Shown here: one piece after another, positions 1 through 8,690 of the stretch
Numbering within the stretch: the first letter of the stretch is position 1
How the letters are laid out: every line of letters starts with the position of its first letter
Assembly: GCF_900102315.1 (NCBI RefSeq)
Contig: NZ_FNBL01000003.1
Span: forward strand, 1 to 64,000
Reading direction: 5' to 3'
From: Celeribacter baekdonensis
GTDB taxonomy: Bacteria; Pseudomonadota; Alphaproteobacteria; Rhodobacterales; Rhodobacteraceae
Length of the DNA: 64,000 nt
Position numbers and translations under genes: made by a program
Notes under the pieces: generated by a model
Databases searched by the model: none
The model's input: the letters and a program-made list of their open reading frames with translations, nothing else
What the model was told of the DNA's origin: nothing

Positions 1-369
1 CAAAACATAAACAGGCCGGACAGACGACGGTACTGACGAAAATAACCGCAGAAATTGCCAGAAAACGCTTGCAATGCGGGAGCCACCCACAGAGGTCATT
101 TCAAACGCCTGTCCAGAGGCGATGAGGCAGCTCACGCCATTGGGTTGGGTCATCAAAAGCGTCCATGTGCCGGTCTCGGTGGAGGCAAAGAGTTCCACAA
201 CACCGTTGTTCGGTGCAAGGCCGATGGATTGGCGGCTTTCACCATATTGGGTGCCCAGCCGCTCAAGCACTTGATCGCGTTGACCGCAGGATTGTTGCGC
301 GGTGGCCGGAGCGGGGAGGGTGAAACACCCAAACGCCCCGATCAAAGCGGCAAGAGAGAGCAGTTTCAT
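1..369 (-). CDS. secreted small hypothetical protein (3' end outside window)
   Basis: The reading frame opens at ATG 369-367 and stays open to the left edge, so 123 residues are visible and the stop lies outside. Residues 1-24 form a clean Sec signal peptide (short basic start, hydrophobic core, Ala-x-Ala before QQSCGQ). The mature part has two cysteines (in QQSCGQRDQ and GVSCLIASG) and the stretch YGESRQSIGL, a pattern I associate with small uncharacterised periplasmic proteins of Rhodobacterales. Function unknown. It is transcribed away from mcl2; the 232 bases between them hold both promoters. Confidence 0.6.
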   Translation of the reverse strand, partial: MKLLSLAALIGAFGCFTLPAPATAQQSCGQRDQVLERLGTQYGESRQSIGLAPNNGVVELFASTETGTWTLLMTQPNGVSCLIASGQAFEMTSVGGSRIASVFWQFLRLFSSVPSSVRPVYVL

Positions 370-601
370 CGTCTTATCCTTTTCTTACGTGGGGCGTCCT
401 ATGGTGATGATTGGACATCAAGAGAAAACCATGCGGAAATCCTGCCGCAAGAGCGTTGAAAATATGGTTAATACGCCGGGCTGAGAGGTGATGTATGGGG
501 GGCTTGTCGGGTAAAGTTTCTGCACTGCGGAAATTTTGACCTTGCATAATGGTGCGCTTGTGTGGCCTCTTGCGCAACAATATTGCGGAGGAAAAGAATC
601 A

Positions 602-1456
602 ATGTCCCAAGTCACCAATCGCCCCTATCGGTCTGCTCTTTACATCCCTGGTTCGAAAGAACGGGCGCTGGAAAAGGCCAAAGGCCTGGCCTGTGACGCG
701 ATCTTGTTTGATCTAGAAGACGCCGTCGCCCCCGATGAAAAAGAAAACGCCCGTGCCTTGCTCAAAGCCACATTGGCGGCAGGCGGCTATGGCAACCGGG
801 CGAAAATCGTTCGGGTCAACGGGTTTGACACCCAATGGGGCCGCGATGATGTGGCGGCTTTCGTTGGCATGGACATTGACGGCATTCTGTTGCCGAAAGT
901 TGAAAGCGCGGCGATGGTCGAAGCTTTGGCGCAAGCGATCCCGGACGTACCGCTTTGGGCGATGATGGAAACGCCTTTGGGGATGCTCAACGCCGCAGAG
1001 ATTGCCGCCCACCCGCGCATGGCCGGGTTTGTGATGGGCACCAATGATTTGGCGAAAGAATTGAACACCCGCTTTCGCGCCGATCGCCTGCCGATGATGG
1101 GCGGGCTGCATCTGTGCCTCATTGCGGCCAAGGCCTATGGGATTGTTGCGCTTGATGGCGTCTATAATGCGTTCAAGGACGAAGACGGCCTGAAATTTGA
1201 ATGCGATCAGGGCCGCGACATGGGATTTGATGGCAAAACCTTGATCCATCCGGCGCAATTGGACGTGGCCAATGCCGCGTTTGCACCCTCGGAGGCGGAA
1301 ATTGATTTGGCGAAACGCCAGATCGAAGCCTTTGAGGCCGCAGAGGCCGCGGGCGAAGGTGTTGCAGTTGTGGATGGTAAAATCGTGGAGAATCTCCATA
1401 TCGTAACGGCACGGGCGACCCTCGCCAAAGCTGATGCGATCAAATCAATGGAGTGA
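602..1456 (+). CDS. mcl2: (3S)-malyl-CoA thioesterase / CitE-like malyl-CoA lyase family protein
   Basis: A 284-residue HpcH/HpaI/CitE TIM-barrel protein. Near the N-terminus are RSALYIPGS (10-18), the acidic metal-site segment FDLEDAV (36-42), VRVNG (70-74), LPKVES (97-102) and METP (122-125). Length and start fit the Mcl2 type, which hydrolyses (S)-malyl-CoA to malate and CoA, better than the longer Mcl1 lyase. The ATG at 602 is chosen because GGAGG lies at 587-591; the frame is open 22 codons further upstream but without a ribosome site. It heads an operon ending in mch, another ethylmalonyl-CoA pathway gene, which supports the role. A citrate-lyase beta-like side activity cannot be excluded. 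Confidence 0.8.
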   Translation: MSQVTNRPYRSALYIPGSKERALEKAKGLACDAILFDLEDAVAPDEKENARALLKATLAAGGYGNRAKIVRVNGFDTQWGRDDVAAFVGMDIDGILLPKVESAAMVEALAQAIPDVPLWAMMETPLGMLNAAEIAAHPRMAGFVMGTNDLAKELNTRFRADRLPMMGGLHLCLIAAKAYGIVALDGVYNAFKDEDGLKFECDQGRDMGFDGKTLIHPAQLDVANAAFAPSEAEIDLAKRQIEAFEAAEAAGEGVAVVDGKIVENLHIVTARATLAKADAIKSME

Positions 1457-1458
1457 TC

Positions 1459-2016
1459 ATGACCCTTCTCATTCTCGGGCTGCTGCTGTGGAGCGGTGCC
1501 CATCTTTTTAAACGCGTGGCACCCGATGCGCGCGCCAAACTCGGCGACAAGGGCAGGGGGGGCATCGCGATTGCGCTGTTTGCCGCGCTGATCCTGATGG
1601 TTCTGGGCTTTCGGAACTCTGAGACCGTCGATCTTTATGCGATGCCATCCTATCTGCGCCATGTAAACAACACGCTGATGATTGTTGCGGTGTTTTTGTT
1701 GGCGCTGGGCCATTCCAAAAGCCGTGTGCGTGCCAAAATGCGTCACCCGATGCTGACCTCCGTTGTGGTCTGGGGCGTGGCGCATCTTTTGGTCAATGCC
1801 GATGCGGCATCAATCGTGCTGTTTGGTGGCATGACCCTTTGGGCCTTGGCCGAGATGGCACTGATCAACCGCGCAGAGCCAAAGCCCGTCGCCTATGCGG
1901 GCGGGTCTCTGGCCGGTGACATTCGTTTGGTGATCATCAGCCTTGTGGTCTTTGCCGTGATCGCGGGCCTTCATATTGCGCTGGGCTATAACCCGTTTGT
2001 GGGGGGGATCGCATGA
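1459..2016 (+). CDS. NnrU family integral membrane protein
   Basis: A 185-residue polytopic membrane protein with about five hydrophobic segments. Family hallmarks visible are GLLLWSGAHLFKR near the N-terminus, the central HVNN, RHPMLT, and AHLLVN (around 115-120). NnrU was named from a nitrite/nitric-oxide reductase gene region, but its biochemical role is unknown, and no denitrification gene is present here. ATG 1459 follows GGAG at 1450-1453; a GTG at 1453 overlapping the mcl2 stop is the alternative. It is coupled by ATGA overlap to the next gene and sits between two ethylmalonyl-CoA pathway genes. Confidence 0.85.
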   Translation: MTLLILGLLLWSGAHLFKRVAPDARAKLGDKGRGGIAIALFAALILMVLGFRNSETVDLYAMPSYLRHVNNTLMIVAVFLLALGHSKSRVRAKMRHPMLTSVVVWGVAHLLVNADAASIVLFGGMTLWALAEMALINRAEPKPVAYAGGSLAGDIRLVIISLVVFAVIAGLHIALGYNPFVGGIA

Positions 2017-2216
2017 AAGCCTACCGCCTCCTGACCGAGGACGACACATCGGCCTTTTGTCACAAGGTGACAGAGGCATTGAACACAGGCTGGGCGCTCT
2101 ACGGATCGCCCTGTTACGCCTATGACGAGAGCACCGGAAAAATGCGCTGTGCGCAGGCGGTGACGAAAGAGGCGGACGGGGACTATAGCCCGGACGTGAA
2201 ACTGGGAGGACTTTAG
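2013..2216 (+). CDS. DUF1737 domain small protein
   Basis: A 67-residue soluble protein starting in the ATGA overlap with the NnrU gene. It begins MKAYRLLTEDDTSAFCHKV and has GWALYGSP followed by RCAQAV, the pattern of the DUF1737 family, whose function is unknown. It is translationally coupled upstream and followed after one base by mch, so it is expressed with the ethylmalonyl-CoA pathway genes. Its size would fit a small accessory or regulatory partner, but nothing in the sequence specifies one. Confidence 0.8.
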   Translation: MKAYRLLTEDDTSAFCHKVTEALNTGWALYGSPCYAYDESTGKMRCAQAVTKEADGDYSPDVKLGGL

Positions 2217-2217
2217 G

Positions 2218-3249
2218 GTGAAAACCAATTCGGGACATTTTTTCGAGGATTATAAGATCGGGCAGGTGATCGAACATGCTGTACCGCGCACGATTTCGGG
2301 CGGTGAGCGGGCGATGTATCACGCGCTCTACCCGGCGCGTCATGCGCTTTATTCCTCGGATGAATTTGCGGAAAACTGCGGGTTGGACAAAAGCCCGCTG
2401 GATGATCTGATTGCCTTCCATGTGGTGTTTGGCAAATCCGTCCCGGATATTTCCCTGAATGCTGTCGCCAACCTTGGTTATGCCGAGGGGCGGTGGTTAA
2501 AGCCGGTCTATCCCGGTGACACGCTGCGCTCCGTATCTGAGGTGATCGGCCTCAAACAGAACTCCAACGGCACATCCGGCGTTGTCTATGTCCGCACCAC
2601 CGGTCTCAATCAATTTGATGTGCCGGTGTTAGAATATGTGCGTTGGGTGATGGTGCGCAAACGCGATCTGGACGCGCCTGCGCCCGAAACCGTGATCCCG
2701 GAGTTGAAGGACGTTGTTGCGCCGGAGGATTTGAGTATCCCCGAGGGGCTTGATTTTCTGCGCTACAATTTCACGCTGGCGGGTGAGCAGCATCGCTTTG
2801 CCGATTATGAGATCGGCGAAAAGATTGATCACGTCGATGGCGTGACGATTGAAGAAGCCGAGCACATGTTGGCAACGCGCCTGTGGCAGAATACCGCCAA
2901 AGTGCATTTCGATGCGACCAATCGCGAGGATGGCAAACGCTTGATCTATGGCGGCCATGTGATTTCGATGGCGCGGGCCTTGTCGTTCAACGGGCTGGCC
3001 AATGCGCAGATGATCGTGGGTCTGAACGGCGGCGCTCACGCGAACCCTTGTTTCACCGGCGATACGGTGCGCGCCTATACCGAAGTGCTCGATAAGGCCG
3101 AAACCCCTGCGCCGGGCGTCGGTGCGTTGCGGTTACGCCTTGTGGCCTACAAACACGGCGCGCCGGAGTTTGCCTATAAGGACGCGGCGGGCAAATATCA
3201 CCCGGATGTTTTGTTGGATCTGGATTATTGGGCGGTTGTGCCACAGTGA
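2218..3249 (+). CDS. mch: mesaconyl-CoA hydratase (MaoC family)
   Basis: A 343-residue double hot-dog (MaoC-like) protein, the usual length of Rhodobacterales Mch. The enzyme interconverts mesaconyl-CoA (2-methylfumaryl-CoA) and (2R,3S)-beta-methylmalyl-CoA in the ethylmalonyl-CoA pathway. The first half carries GHFFEDYKIGQVIEHAVPR and a YPGDTLRS strand; the second half repeats the fold from about residue 190, with YGGHVISMAR and CFTGDTVRAYTEV. The start is GTG at 2218 with GGAGGA at 2205-2210. It is the last gene of the mcl2 operon and is followed by a strong terminator. Confidence 0.9.
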   Translation: MKTNSGHFFEDYKIGQVIEHAVPRTISGGERAMYHALYPARHALYSSDEFAENCGLDKSPLDDLIAFHVVFGKSVPDISLNAVANLGYAEGRWLKPVYPGDTLRSVSEVIGLKQNSNGTSGVVYVRTTGLNQFDVPVLEYVRWVMVRKRDLDAPAPETVIPELKDVVAPEDLSIPEGLDFLRYNFTLAGEQHRFADYEIGEKIDHVDGVTIEEAEHMLATRLWQNTAKVHFDATNREDGKRLIYGGHVISMARALSFNGLANAQMIVGLNGGAHANPCFTGDTVRAYTEVLDKAETPAPGVGALRLRLVAYKHGAPEFAYKDAAGKYHPDVLLDLDYWAVVPQ

Positions 3250-3290
3250 TGAGGCTCAATCCTGGATTTGTGTCTTGATTTTGTGATCGC

Positions 3291-3325
3291 AAAAAGGGCC
3301 GCGCAGGGGATGTGCGGCCCTTTTT
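3291..3325 (+). terminator. Rho-independent terminator of the mcl2-mch operon
   Basis: GGGCCGC pairs with GCGGCCC across a short loop, with A and T runs on either side (AAAAAGGGCC...GGCCCTTTTT). It lies about 40 bases after the mch stop. Symmetry allows action in both directions. Confidence 0.85.
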
Positions 3326-3404
3326 CTGTCCTCGGTGCTGTCGTGGCGTGGATTCGAGGAATGTTTATGTTGAGTAAAACCCTAAGAAAAATGATTTGCC
3401 CTCG

Positions 3405-3438
3405 TTTGTGATCACAGCATAAAATTAGTGATCACAAA
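3405..3438. promoter_or_regulatory. paired palindromic operator upstream of sdhC
   Basis: TTTGTGATCACA (3405-3416) and GTGATCACAAA (3428-3438) are inverted copies of each other, and each contains the self-palindrome GTGATCAC. The two centres are 20 bases apart, about two helical turns, on the same DNA face. A third, degraded copy (TTTTGTGATCGCAAAA) lies at 3279-3294, overlapping the mch terminator. The arrangement suggests cooperative binding of a dimeric regulator controlling succinate dehydrogenase. I do not recognise the regulator. Confidence 0.55.
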
Positions 3439-3514
3439 TGCAAAAATCTAAGGGTGAAATGACAAAATTTAGGCGATGTTAGCGCACTCAACTGATGACT
3501 TCGGTCCAGAAAGG

Positions 3515-3520
3515 TATAAT
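3515..3520 (+). promoter_or_regulatory. -10 element of the sdhCDAB promoter
   Basis: A perfect TATAAT lies 46 bases before the sdhC start. No good -35 is seen at 16-18 bases upstream, which fits a promoter depending on an activator or on the upstream palindromes. Confidence 0.45.
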
Positions 3521-3565
3521 ACCAAAGCCAACCTATAACTGCACCCATCGTGAAAGGACGTCACC

Positions 3566-3955
3566 ATGGCTGATGTGAACCGCGGCAATCGCCCGCTGTC
3601 CCCCTTCATGTTCGTCAAATATTATCGGCTTCAAATGACCGCGTTTTCCTCGGTCATGGTTCGGATCACAGGCAATGCGCTGATCGCGGCGTCTTTCCTG
3701 TGCGTCTGGTGGCTACTCGCCGCCGCAACTGGCCCTGAGTATTTCGAATTCGTCGATTGGCTGATCCGCTCTTGGGTCGGTGACATCGTGATGTTCCTGT
3801 CCGTTTGGGCGCTTTGGTATCACCTCGGTGGTGGCATCCGGCACCTGATCTGGGATGCGGGCTATTGCCTTGATGTCGACGTGTCCGAAAAAATGGGATG
3901 GGCCATGATCATCGGCGCGACCATCCTGACCGTTCTCACCGCTTTTGTGGTCTAA
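3566..3955 (+). CDS. sdhC: succinate dehydrogenase cytochrome b556 subunit
   Basis: A 129-residue subunit with three membrane helices. It anchors SdhAB to the cytoplasmic membrane and shares haem b and the quinone site with SdhD. Visible hallmarks are the N-terminal RPLSPFMFVKYYRLQMTAF, the SVMVRITG segment of the quinone site and the haem-ligand region WYHLGGGIRHLIWD. AAAGGAC precedes the ATG. First gene of sdhCDAB, with sdhD 10 bases downstream. Confidence 0.95.
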   Translation: MADVNRGNRPLSPFMFVKYYRLQMTAFSSVMVRITGNALIAASFLCVWWLLAAATGPEYFEFVDWLIRSWVGDIVMFLSVWALWYHLGGGIRHLIWDAGYCLDVDVSEKMGWAMIIGATILTVLTAFVV

Positions 3956-3965
3956 GGAGGCACCC

Positions 3966-4337
3966 ATGTCATTTCTCACAGATCGCAAACTCGCAGTTGG
4001 CCTTGGCGCCGCAAAACACGGCGCAGATCACCACTGGTTCATGATCACCTCTTCGATCGGCCTGTTGATCCTGATCCCGCTGTTCATTTTCACCTTTGGC
4101 TGCGCGCTGGGTGGCACCTATGAAGAGGTGCTGGCCTATTACAGCCGCCCATTCCCCTCCATCGTGGCAGGGCTGACCATCATCGTGTCGATGCTACACA
4201 TGATGCGCGGCTGGCAAATGATGGTCGAGGATTACACCTCCGGATTTTTCCGCAAGTTCCTCGTGATCGGGATGAACTTCTTCTGCTACGCCTTGATCGC
4301 AGCAGGCCTGTTCTCCCTCGTGAAACTCGCGCTGTAA
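3966..4337 (+). CDS. sdhD: succinate dehydrogenase membrane anchor subunit
   Basis: A 123-residue three-helix anchor protein pairing with SdhC in complex II. It carries the family pattern [10 protein letters not shown] near the N-terminus and [13 protein letters not shown] in the second half. The ATG at 3966 is preceded by AAGGAGG at 3954-3960, which overlaps the sdhC stop codon; a frame-open GTG upstream would lie inside sdhC and is not chosen. Second gene of the operon. Confidence 0.93.
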   Translation: MSFLTDRKLAVGLGAAKHGADHHWFMITSSIGLLILIPLFIFTFGCALGGTYEEVLAYYSRPFPSIVAGLTIIVSMLHMMRGWQMMVEDYTSGFFRKFLVIGMNFFCYALIAAGLFSLVKLAL

Positions 4338-4348
4338 GGAAGACCGAT

Positions 4349-6157
4349 ATGACCGCTGCATATGAATATGAAACCCACGACTATGACGTCGTTGTCGTTG
4401 GTGCGGGGGGCTCTGGCCTGCGCGCCACATTGGGCATGGCCGAACAAGGTCTGCGCACCGCCTGTGTGACCAAAGTGTTCCCGACCCGCTCCCACACGGT
4501 TGCGGCACAGGGCGGCATCGCCGCGTCCCTGTCCAACATGGGCCCGGACAACTGGCAATGGCACATGTACGACACCGTCAAAGGCTCTGACTGGTTGGGC
4601 GACACGGATGCGATGGAATACCTCGCTCGCGAAGCCCCCAAAGCGGTTTATGAGCTTGAACATTATGGCGTGCCGTTTTCGCGTACCGAAGAGGGCAAGA
4701 TTTACCAACGCCCCTTCGGCGGTCACACCACCGAATTCGGCGAAGGCCCGCCCGTGCAGCGCACCTGCGCGGCGGCTGACCGCACCGGTCACGCGATCCT
4801 GCACACGCTTTACGGCCAGTCTCTGAAAGAGAAAGCCGAGTTTTACGTCGAATATTTCGCCATCGACCTGATCATGTCCGAAGACGGCCAATGTCAGGGT
4901 GTGCTGTGCTGGAAACTCGACGACGGCACCTTCCACGTCTTCAACGCCAAGATGGTGGTTCTGGCGACCGGCGGCTATGGCCGTGCGTTCTTTTCCGCCA
5001 CCTCCGCACACACCTGTACCGGTGACGGCGGCGGTATGGTGGCGCGGGCGGGTCTGGCGCTTCAGGATATGGAATTCGTTCAGTTCCACCCGACCGGCAT
5101 CTACGGTTCCGGCTGTTTGATCACCGAAGGCGCGCGCGGCGAGGGGGGGTATCTGACCAACTCCGAAGGCGAACGCTTTATGGAACGTTATGCGCCGACC
5201 TACAAAGACCTCGCGCCGCGTGACTATGTGTCCCGCTCCATGACCATGGAAATTCGCGAAGGCCGCGGTGTGGGCGAGCATAAAGACCACATCTTCCTCA
5301 ACCTCAGCCACCTTCCGCCGGAAGCTTTGGCCGAACGTCTGCCGGGCATTTCCGAATCCGCGAAAATTTTCGCCGGTGTGGATGTGACCAAAGAACCGAT
5401 CCCGGTTTTGCCGACGGTGCACTACAACATGGGCGGTATCCCCACCAACTATCACGGTGAGGTTCTCAACCCGACCAAAGACGATCCGACCGCGATCGTT
5501 CCGGGCCTGATGGCCGTGGGTGAGGCGGGCTGTGCCTCTGTGCATGGGGCGAACCGTCTTGGCTCCAACTCGCTCATCGACCTCGTGGTCTTTGGCCGTG
5601 CCGCCGCCATCCGCGCTGGCGGGATCGTTGATCCGAAAACGCCGAACCCGGAGCTGAACCAGGCCTCCATCGACAAGGCCTTTGCCCGCTTTGACGGTCT
5701 GCGTCACGCCAATGGCGCTGTCGCAACTGCCGAGCTGCGCCTTGAGATGCAGCGCACGATGCAATCTGACGCCGCCGTGTTCCGCACCGACAAAACCCTC
5801 AAAGAGGGCGTCGAGAAGATGACCGAAGTTGCCGCCAAAATGGATGATCTGAAAGTCACGGATCGCTCCTTGGTGTGGAACTCCGATCTAATGGAAACGC
5901 TGGAACTGGCCAACCTGATGCCCAACGCTTTGGCGACCATTCACGGCGCTGAGGCCCGCAAAGAATCCCGTGGTGCGCATGCCCACGAAGATTACCCGCA
6001 GCGGGATGATAAGAACTGGCGGATCCACACGATCAGCCGGGTCGAAGGCAACAAGGTTGATCTGAGCTACCGTCCGATCATCGAGACGCCTTTGACCACT
6101 GAGGCCGAAGGCGGCATCAGCCTTGCAAAAATCGCGCCCAAAGCGCGGACGTTCTAA
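4349..6157 (+). CDS. sdhA: succinate dehydrogenase flavoprotein subunit
   Basis: A 602-residue flavoprotein that oxidises succinate to fumarate. The dinucleotide fold GAGGSGLRA is at 18-26, and the covalent-FAD histidine is His49 in [10 protein letters not shown]. Further on are the substrate-site HPTG and the arginine-rich [10 protein letters not shown] segment. The length is normal. It follows sdhD by 11 bases and precedes sdhB by 11. Succinate is a product of acetyl-CoA assimilation through the ethylmalonyl-CoA pathway, whose genes flank this operon. Confidence 0.97.
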   Translation: MTAAYEYETHDYDVVVVGAGGSGLRATLGMAEQGLRTACVTKVFPTRSHTVAAQGGIAASLSNMGPDNWQWHMYDTVKGSDWLGDTDAMEYLAREAPKAVYELEHYGVPFSRTEEGKIYQRPFGGHTTEFGEGPPVQRTCAAADRTGHAILHTLYGQSLKEKAEFYVEYFAIDLIMSEDGQCQGVLCWKLDDGTFHVFNAKMVVLATGGYGRAFFSATSAHTCTGDGGGMVARAGLALQDMEFVQFHPTGIYGSGCLITEGARGEGGYLTNSEGERFMERYAPTYKDLAPRDYVSRSMTMEIREGRGVGEHKDHIFLNLSHLPPEALAERLPGISESAKIFAGVDVTKEPIPVLPTVHYNMGGIPTNYHGEVLNPTKDDPTAIVPGLMAVGEAGCASVHGANRLGSNSLIDLVVFGRAAAIRAGGIVDPKTPNPELNQASIDKAFARFDGLRHANGAVATAELRLEMQRTMQSDAAVFRTDKTLKEGVEKMTEVAAKMDDLKVTDRSLVWNSDLMETLELANLMPNALATIHGAEARKESRGAHAHEDYPQRDDKNWRIHTISRVEGNKVDLSYRPIIETPLTTEAEGGISLAKIAPKARTF

Positions 6158-6168
6158 GGGGATCAGAA

Positions 6169-6948
6169 ATGGTACAGTTTAACCTGCCGAAGAACTCCAA
6201 AATCGTCACGGGCAAGACCTGGCCGAAGCCCGAGGGCGCGACCAATGTCCGCAAGTTTCAGATCTATCGCTGGAACCCTGATGATGAGAAAAACCCAAGC
6301 GTTGACACCTATTTCCTCGATATGGATCGGTGTGGCCCGATGGTTTTGGACGCGCTCATCAAGATCAAGAATGAGATCGACCCAACCCTGACCTTCCGCC
6401 GCTCTTGCCGTGAAGGGATTTGTGGCTCCTGTGCGATGAACATCGACGGGATCAACACGCTGGCCTGTATCTACGGTCTGGACGAGATCAAGGGCGATGT
6501 CCGCATCTTCCCATTGCCGCATATGTCGGTGGTCAAAGACCTCATCCCCGATCTGACCCATTTCTACGCGCAACACGCGTCGATCATGCCCTGGCTTGAG
6601 ACCAAGACCAATCGCCCGGCGAAAGAATGGCGTCAGTCGATTGAAGACCGTAAGAAACTCGATGGCTTGTATGAATGCGTGATGTGTGCGTCTTGTTCCA
6701 CATCCTGCCCGTCTTACTGGTGGAATGGCGACAAATACCTCGGCCCAGCCGCTTTGCTTCATGCCTACCGCTGGATCATCGACTCGCGCGATGAGGCGAC
6801 GGGGGAACGTCTGGACGAATTGGAAGATCCGTTCAAACTCTACCGCTGCCACACCATCATGAACTGTGCCAAGACCTGTCCGAAAGGTCTGAACCCGGCC
6901 AAAGCCATTGCGCATATCAAAAAGCTGATGTTGGAGCGCGCGCACTAA
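6169..6948 (+). CDS. sdhB: succinate dehydrogenase iron-sulfur subunit
   Basis: A 259-residue protein carrying electrons from FAD to quinone through three clusters. The 2Fe-2S ligands are Cys80, Cys85, Cys88 and Cys100. The 4Fe-4S set is Cys170, Cys173 and Cys176, with Cys237 probably as the fourth ligand. The 3Fe-4S set is probably Cys180, Cys227 and Cys233. All canonical cysteines are present. Last gene of the operon; a terminator follows after about 60 bases. Confidence 0.97.
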   Translation: MVQFNLPKNSKIVTGKTWPKPEGATNVRKFQIYRWNPDDEKNPSVDTYFLDMDRCGPMVLDALIKIKNEIDPTLTFRRSCREGICGSCAMNIDGINTLACIYGLDEIKGDVRIFPLPHMSVVKDLIPDLTHFYAQHASIMPWLETKTNRPAKEWRQSIEDRKKLDGLYECVMCASCSTSCPSYWWNGDKYLGPAALLHAYRWIIDSRDEATGERLDELEDPFKLYRCHTIMNCAKTCPKGLNPAKAIAHIKKLMLERAH

Positions 6949-7005
6949 ACGCGTGTATCAGAGACGAAATATGGCGCGCTCATCAAGTGCGGCACTACAG
7001 TCTAC

Positions 7006-7034
7006 AAAGGGCGCATCTTAGGATGCGCCTTTTT
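7006..7034 (+). terminator. Rho-independent terminator after sdhB
   Basis: GCGCATC and GATGCGC form the stem around a four-base loop, with AAAGG on one side, CCTTTTT on the other, and one bulged G. Confidence 0.85.
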
Positions 7035-7133
7035 CGTTGAGGCGGGGAGAGCGCCTTTTGGGCCGAGACAGGTTGCCAATGTCAGCAAAACTTGCGATGG
7101 GCAATGTCACAGATGTATCAATGAGGTGGTGAG

Positions 7134-7955
7134 ATGAGTGCCAGCCCCCCAGACCTGACCTTGTTGCCTGCAACGTCCGTGCCGGCAGAGGACACGACCG
7201 CGCCACTCCGGTTTTCTTTTGTCAGCCTTGTCACAAACCCAGAGCAATATACTGCGATGGTGAAAAGTTTTATCGCCAAAGGGTTTACCACCGACATTTG
7301 CGAATATCTTTATGGCGATAACAGGGGCGGGAACGCGTTTGACGGGTTTTCTGGGCTCAACCGACTGATCCGCGCGGCGCGCGGCACATATGTCATTTGC
7401 CTCCATCAAGATGTTGTGGCCAGTGATGATGGTATCGACGTTCTGGAAGAGCGCCTTGCCGATTTGCATCGCTGTGATCCCAACTGGGGCGTTGCTGCGA
7501 ATGCCGGGCGGGTTGGCAAGCAGTACCATCTTCGGATCAGTGATAAACACGGGATGCAACGCAAGCGCGGTGATTTGCCATCACAGGTCGATGTTGTGGA
7601 CGAGAATTTCTTTATTCTGCGACGTGATCGCCTTGTCTTTCTGTCCTATGATCTCAAAGGGTTTCACCTGTACGGCCTCGATATTGTACTCAAGGCGCAG
7701 GCCCTTGGTCTGACAGCTTATGCCATTGACTTCCTCGTGACTCATATGGGGGCTGCGACCGTGGATGAACGCTATTTGGCCTGTCAGGATCAATTCGAAG
7801 CCAAGATGGAAAAACTGATGCCCAACCGTGTTGTCCAAACGCTGGCGGAGCCGATCGAGCTGCGTGGCCATCGGTATCGGTTCTTCTATCGGTCATTGCG
7901 CCGCTATTTGCGCAGACAGAAAATACTTCGGCGGGCCGAGCGTCAAAAACGCTAA
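7134..7955 (+). CDS. glycosyltransferase-like protein
   Basis: A 273-residue soluble protein. The fold seems GT-A-like: an N-terminal strand RFSFVSLVTNP, a nucleotide-sugar region with GLNRLIRAARGTYVICLHQDV (the D of HQDV in the place of a DxD-type metal site), and a later GFHLYGLDI segment often seen as FHxYDxD in family 2 relatives. The last 25 residues are very basic, suggesting contact with membrane or nucleic acid. The acceptor is unknown. GAGGTGGTGAG precedes the ATG. It stands alone between two terminators, and its stop codon lies inside a repeat. Confidence 0.55.
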   Translation: MSASPPDLTLLPATSVPAEDTTAPLRFSFVSLVTNPEQYTAMVKSFIAKGFTTDICEYLYGDNRGGNAFDGFSGLNRLIRAARGTYVICLHQDVVASDDGIDVLEERLADLHRCDPNWGVAANAGRVGKQYHLRISDKHGMQRKRGDLPSQVDVVDENFFILRRDRLVFLSYDLKGFHLYGLDIVLKAQALGLTAYAIDFLVTHMGAATVDERYLACQDQFEAKMEKLMPNRVVQTLAEPIELRGHRYRFFYRSLRRYLRRQKILRRAERQKR

Positions 7956-8022
7956 AGCGCTTCAGTCCCATACGCGTCTCGCCCAAACCTGTGTGTCAGG
8001 TTTTCTTCGAACCGCTCTTTAG
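7952..8022 (+). repeat. short interspersed repeat, copy 1 (CTAAAGCG ends), with terminator hairpin
   Basis: Begins with CTAAAGCG, whose TAA is the stop codon of the preceding gene, and ends in CTTCGAACCGCTCTTTAG, roughly the reverse complement. The right arm CAGGTTT-x-CTTCGAA-x-CGCT recurs at 16359-16382. Inside, AAACCTG/CAGGTTT (7985-8003) with TGTGT loop and TTTT tail works as a terminator. Confidence 0.45.
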
Positions 8023-8065
8023 ATGTCGCTACTTTGCCTGGTAAGGTGGCGACAGGACCATCATC

Positions 8066-8269
8066 ATGCTTCTCCTCGCCCCCATTCTCATCATTGGTCT
8101 CTATGTCGCCATGTACATCCTGCGCACGGAGAAAACGGGGGCGTGCAAATGGCGTCAGGTGAGCAAGGGGGCGGAGGGTGTGGATTGGGCCTGTCCGGTC
8201 TGTGGCGCCACGGCACAGACGGCTTCGGGGGAGCCAAAGCACTGTGGCGGACGGATGCCGAAGCTCTGA
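8066..8269 (+). CDS. small membrane-anchored zinc-ribbon-like protein
   Basis: A 67-residue protein: one N-terminal membrane helix (about 2-18, LLLAPILIIGLYVAMYIL) followed by a cytoplasmic tail with CPVCGA and, 14 residues later, CGG, plus an earlier GACKW. The Cys spacing suggests a small metal-binding ribbon. AGGA is at the right distance before ATG 8066. I do not recognise the family, and no neighbour suggests a partner. Confidence 0.55.
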   Translation: MLLLAPILIIGLYVAMYILRTEKTGACKWRQVSKGAEGVDWACPVCGATAQTASGEPKHCGGRMPKL

Positions 8270-8439
8270 TCTTGTCACCGGATTATGGTTTACACACCGT
8301 TGAACTTTCTGCATTGCAGCGACCGCATGGCGAGTATGCGTGTTTTAGGGGCTGTATTGCGCCGCAGCGCGGCATATTTCAAAGTTAAGGGAGGGCGAAC
8401 CGGCATTTCTATGCACGGACCCTTATTGGAGTGACGACT

Positions 8440-8616
8440 ATGACCTTGCACGATGTTGCACTGACCGCAAAAGACACTGCAGACTCGGCGATGAAAGTCA
8501 CGGAGTGGCTTGAATATTACGCCCCGGCCACACCGGCTGCGCAATCGAGCGAACAAATCGTTCCAAGCAAACTTGCCGTTTTGGATCAGATGTACGCCTA
8601 TTACTGCGCGGATTGA
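8440..8616 (+). CDS. small hypothetical protein
   Basis: A 58-residue acidic soluble protein, MTLHDVALTAKDTADSAMK at the start and YAYYCAD at the end. ATG 8440 is chosen because GGAG lies at 8428-8431; an in-frame GTG at 8431 is less likely. It is followed by a strong terminator. No recognisable motif. Confidence 0.45.
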   Translation: MTLHDVALTAKDTADSAMKVTEWLEYYAPATPAAQSSEQIVPSKLAVLDQMYAYYCAD

Positions 8617-8637
8617 TGTCTGCCCTCACGGAATTCA

Positions 8638-8668
8638 AAAAGCCCCGCAGAGGATGCGGGGCTTTTTC
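8638..8668. terminator. bidirectional terminator
   Basis: AAAAAGCCCCGC pairs with GCGGGGCTTTTT across AGAGGAT. It lies between convergent genes (8440-8616 plus, 8691-9680 minus). Confidence 0.9.
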
Positions 8669-8690
8669 ATGTCTGGCGTGGTGGAAAGGC

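Noticed and set aside
536-601. Upstream start of mcl2 at 536, adding 22 residues.
   Set aside because: No ribosome site there and the extra residues do not fit the family start; GGAGG supports 602.
3736-3746. TGAGTATTT inside sdhC, resembling the repeat family.
   Set aside because: It encodes conserved sdhC residues and lacks the ATGAAAAC part.
4286-5764. Long open frame (492 codons) on the minus strand opposite sdhA.
   Set aside because: It lies wholly antisense to a complete sdhA, has no family resemblance and arises from the high GC third-base pattern.
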